64,000 bases of DNA from Bhargavaea ginsengi. GTDB lineage: Bacteria > Bacillota > Bacilli > Bacillales_A > Planococcaceae. Positions 62,010 to 64,000 of this stretch are shown here, in pieces. Position numbers and translations under genes: made by a program. Numbering within the stretch: the stretch's first letter is position 1; every line of letters begins with the position of its first letter. The stretch covers positions 124,001 to 188,000 of the forward strand of contig NZ_FNZF01000004.1 in assembly GCF_900109165.1 (NCBI RefSeq). The letters run 5' to 3'. The notes below the pieces were generated by a model that was not told the origin of the DNA, ran no database searches, and saw only the letters and a list, made by a program, of their open reading frames with translations.

Positions 62010-62665
62010 TTTACTTCCCCCTTCTGCGGACGGCCCGCCACCCCGTAGAGCAGCTGGTCCGTCAGCATATCGATGAATTCCCTTAATGTGAACTGTTTGC
62101 GGAGCGTCCAGCGGCGGAATGCCCACATCTGTCCCTGGACGATGATATGGTGTGCCCCGAGCCGGGCTTCCTTCTCGGATAGAGTGATCTCCCCCGCTTC
62201 AGAACAGCCGGCAAGCATCCGCTCGAACAGGCCGGCCATCTCAAGCTCCTTCTCGAGCACATAGCTGAGCGCCGCCTTCGGCAGTGACTTCGTCTCCTGA
62301 TACATGACTGTGAATTCGTCATCCATCTCATCGATCGTTTCGATATAGAGCCGGATGGCGTTTTTCAGTCCTTTGATTGTCCCCTGCTGTTCCGCAAGCG
62401 GTGCCAGCCGGTCATGCACTTCCTCATAAATCCTGTCACACACCAAATAGAGGACATCTTCCTTTGTCCGGATATATTCATAGAGTGTGCCGATGCTGAA
62501 GCCCGCTTCCTTTGCGATTTCCCGCGTGGTCGTGCGGTGGAACCCCTTCTCCCTGAACAGTTTCACCGCTCCGCGGATCATCTGGTCGCGGCGCTTCTCG
62601 ATCAGTGATTCGTCTTTTACCGACGACTTCACCTCGTGGCGCACCGACGTCTTTTTTTCGGTCAT
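62006..62665 (-). CDS. TetR-family regulator of the icmF operon
   Basis: 219 aa. N-terminal HTH (about 25-70, [36 protein letters not shown]) and a ligand domain with [26 protein letters not shown], of the FadR/TetR acyl-CoA-responsive kind by general appearance. Middle gene of acd-tetR-icmF with ATGA overlaps on both sides. Likely a local repressor relieved by an acyl-CoA. Confidence 0.88.
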   Translation of the reverse strand: MTEKKTSVRHEVKSSVKDESLIEKRRDQMIRGAVKLFREKGFHRTTTREIAKEAGFSIGTLYEYIRTKEDVLYLVCDRIYEEVHDRLAPLAEQQGTIKGLKNAIRLYIETIDEMDDEFTVMYQETKSLPKAALSYVLEKELEMAGLFERMLAGCSEAGEITLSEKEARLGAHHIIVQGQMWAFRRWTLRKQFTLREFIDMLTDQLLYGVAGRPQKGEVK

Positions 62666-63801
62666 TTCGTCAGCATGCGGGAGATGACGAGCCGCTGGAT
62701 CTCCTGCGTGCCCTCATAGATCTGAGTGATCTTCGCGTCACGCATAAATCGCTCGACCGGATAATCCTTCGTATAGCCGTATCCGCCGTATACCTGGACT
62801 GCCTCCACCGTGACCTTCATCGCGGTATCGCCCGCCATCAGCTTTGCCATCGCGGATTCCTTGCCGTACGGAAGGCCGTTCGACTCGAGCCAGGCCGCCT
62901 GATAAGTGAGGAGTCGGGAAGCCTCGATCGAAGTAGCCATGTCGGCAAGCTTGAAGCCGATTCCCTGGTTCGCCGCGATCGGCTTGCCGAACTGCTCGCG
63001 CTCTTTCGCATAGGAAACCGAGTGGTCCAGTGCGCCCTGCGCGATGCCGACCGCCTGTGCAGCGATGCCGTTGCGGCCGCCATCCAGCGTCTTCATCGCA
63101 ATGATGAAGCCCTGGCCCTCTTCGCCGAGGAGGTTTTCCGCAGGGACCTTGCAGTTATCAAAGATGACTTCTGTCGTCGGGGACGAACGGATGCCAAGCT
63201 TTTTCTCTTTCTTTCCGACGGAGAAGCCCTCGAAGTCCTTTTCCACGATGAACGCGCTCGTGCCCTTGTGCTTGGAAGAAGGGTCGGTGACCGCGAACAC
63301 GATATACGTGTCGGCGATGCCGCCGTTCGTGATGAACATCTTCGAGCCGTTCAGGATGTAGTGGTCGCCGTCCTTTTTGGCAGTTGTCTTCATGCCGCCC
63401 GCATCAGAGCCGGAGCCTGCTTCCGTCAGGCAATAGGCACCGATTTTAGAGCCTTCCGCCATCGGACGGAGGTACTTCTGCTTCTGCTCTTCCGTGCCGT
63501 ATTTAAAGACCGGCCAGCCGGCAAGCGATGTGTGTGCGGAAAGAACGACGCCCGCTGATGCATCCACGCGGGACAGCTCCTCGACTGCGATGACATAGGC
63601 GAGGAAATCGGAGCCGATGCCGCCGTACTCTTCCGGCCAGGGAATGCCTGTCAGGCCGAGTTCTGCCATCTTGTGAAACAGCTCGACGTCGAAGCGCTCT
63701 TCCTCATCGCGCTCTGCCGCTGTCGGTGCGACTTCCTTTTCTGCAAAATCGCGGACCATTTTACGGATCATTTCGTGTTCTTCGGACAGTTTAAAGTTCA
63801 T
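62662..63801 (-). CDS. Acyl-CoA dehydrogenase
   Basis: 379 aa from ATG 63801 (AAAGGTGG). FAD dehydrogenase: [44 protein letters not shown], and catalytic Glu in [10 protein letters not shown]. Short/branched-chain type; with IcmF it suggests valine or butyrate-type degradation. The stop overlaps tetR (ATGA). The 60 codons read upstream of 63801 are array F, not part of the enzyme. Confidence 0.93.
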   Translation of the reverse strand: MNFKLSEEHEMIRKMVRDFAEKEVAPTAAERDEEERFDVELFHKMAELGLTGIPWPEEYGGIGSDFLAYVIAVEELSRVDASAGVVLSAHTSLAGWPVFKYGTEEQKQKYLRPMAEGSKIGAYCLTEAGSGSDAGGMKTTAKKDGDHYILNGSKMFITNGGIADTYIVFAVTDPSSKHKGTSAFIVEKDFEGFSVGKKEKKLGIRSSPTTEVIFDNCKVPAENLLGEEGQGFIIAMKTLDGGRNGIAAQAVGIAQGALDHSVSYAKEREQFGKPIAANQGIGFKLADMATSIEASRLLTYQAAWLESNGLPYGKESAMAKLMAGDTAMKVTVEAVQVYGGYGYTKDYPVERFMRDAKITQIYEGTQEIQRLVISRMLTK

Positions 63802-63880
63802 TTTCGTCTTCCACCTTTCGGTAATCGGCAAGGCCGTAGATTGGAGTGGTAATGAAGTTTCTGTATCTGAATAACGGGGG

Positions 63881-64000
63881 GCGCCATTGTGTACTTTCGT
63901 CGGGCCATTGTGTACTTTCGGGACACTTTGGTGTACTTTCGGCGTTTCTTTATGGACTTTCACGACCACTTTGTGTACTTTCGGCACTCCATGGTGTACT
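63881..64000 (+). repeat. Array F: at least six 21-bp phased repeats with GTACTTTC core, cut by window
   Basis: GTACTTTC (or GGACTTTC at 63954) begins at 63891, 63912, 63933, 63954, 63975 and 63996, exactly 21 bp apart, and goes past the window edge. Core TTGTGTACTTTCGG is unrelated to arrays A-D. It lies upstream of the acyl-CoA dehydrogenase start. Confidence 0.95.

Noticed and set aside
63802-63987. Longer N-terminus of the acyl-CoA dehydrogenase with Lys-Val-His repeats
   Set aside because: Family starts at [10 protein letters not shown] with a good ribosome site; the extra codons are array F.

Overview
The window is chromosomal DNA from a moderately high-GC, endospore-forming member of the Bacillales, most likely a Planococcaceae such as Bhargavaea. 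The evidence is a Spo0F/SpoIID/SpoIIQ/SpoIIID/SpoIIR sporulation set, a SigB-type promoter, strong purine-rich ribosome binding sites with many TTG starts, and gene order that follows the Bacillus subtilis ywqA-to-pyrG interval. The genus is an inference from general resemblance, not from a search. No rRNA, tRNA, CRISPR array, prophage or insertion sequence was seen.

Layout. 1-17.6 kb is a lineage-specific block: a truncated UDP-ManNAc dehydrogenase, secreted or surface proteins (S41 peptidase, SLH-CAP protein, Vpr-like S8 protease), a PatA-like aminotransferase, a NERD protein, a DMT exporter, a DnaQ-like exonuclease, DUF421 and general stress proteins, and an orphan HlyD/membrane-protein pair. 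18.1-24.6 kb holds ywqB/ywqA (SWIM plus SNF2), ssb, ywpF and a lipoprotein. 24.8-30.7 kb holds fabZ, epuA, mbl, spoIIID, spoIIQ, spoIID and murA. 31.1-38.4 kb is ywzB and the complete F1Fo ATP synthase operon (atpIBEFHAGDC). 38.7-49.1 kb runs wecB, upp, glyA, ywlG, rpiB, ywlE, mntP, ywlC, spoIIR, prmC, prfA, tdk, rpmE. 49.4-58.6 kb runs rho, glpX, murA2, transaldolase, fbaA, spo0F, ywjG, pyrG (with its CTP-sensing attenuator), rpoE. 58.7-63.8 kb is an acyl-CoA dehydrogenase-tetR-icmF operon with 4-nt overlaps.

How it works together. The core genes join cell-wall precursor synthesis (two MurA, WecB/WecC), cell shape (Mbl), energy (ATP synthase), gluconeogenesis (GlpX, FbaA, transaldolase), translation termination (PrfA/PrmC) and forespore/mother-cell signalling (SpoIIR, SpoIIQ, SpoIID, SpoIIID). 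Promoters matching the expected sigma factors can be read for spoIID (SigE), spoIIQ and spoIIR (SigF), the stress protein (SigB), the ATP operon and pyrG.

The most unusual signal is a set of six intergenic arrays (near 6.4, 7.7, 22.5, 27.4, 40.7 and 63.9 kb) whose units recur every 21 bp, two helical turns. They use at least four unrelated core sequences. They sit only between genes, next to stop codons, terminators or promoters, and have no cas genes or mobile-element features nearby. I know of no description of them. They look like phased protein-binding arrays or structured 3'-UTR elements, and this is inference. A second candidate is a structured, terminator-ended intergenic region at 17.7-18.1 kb that may encode a small RNA or leader.
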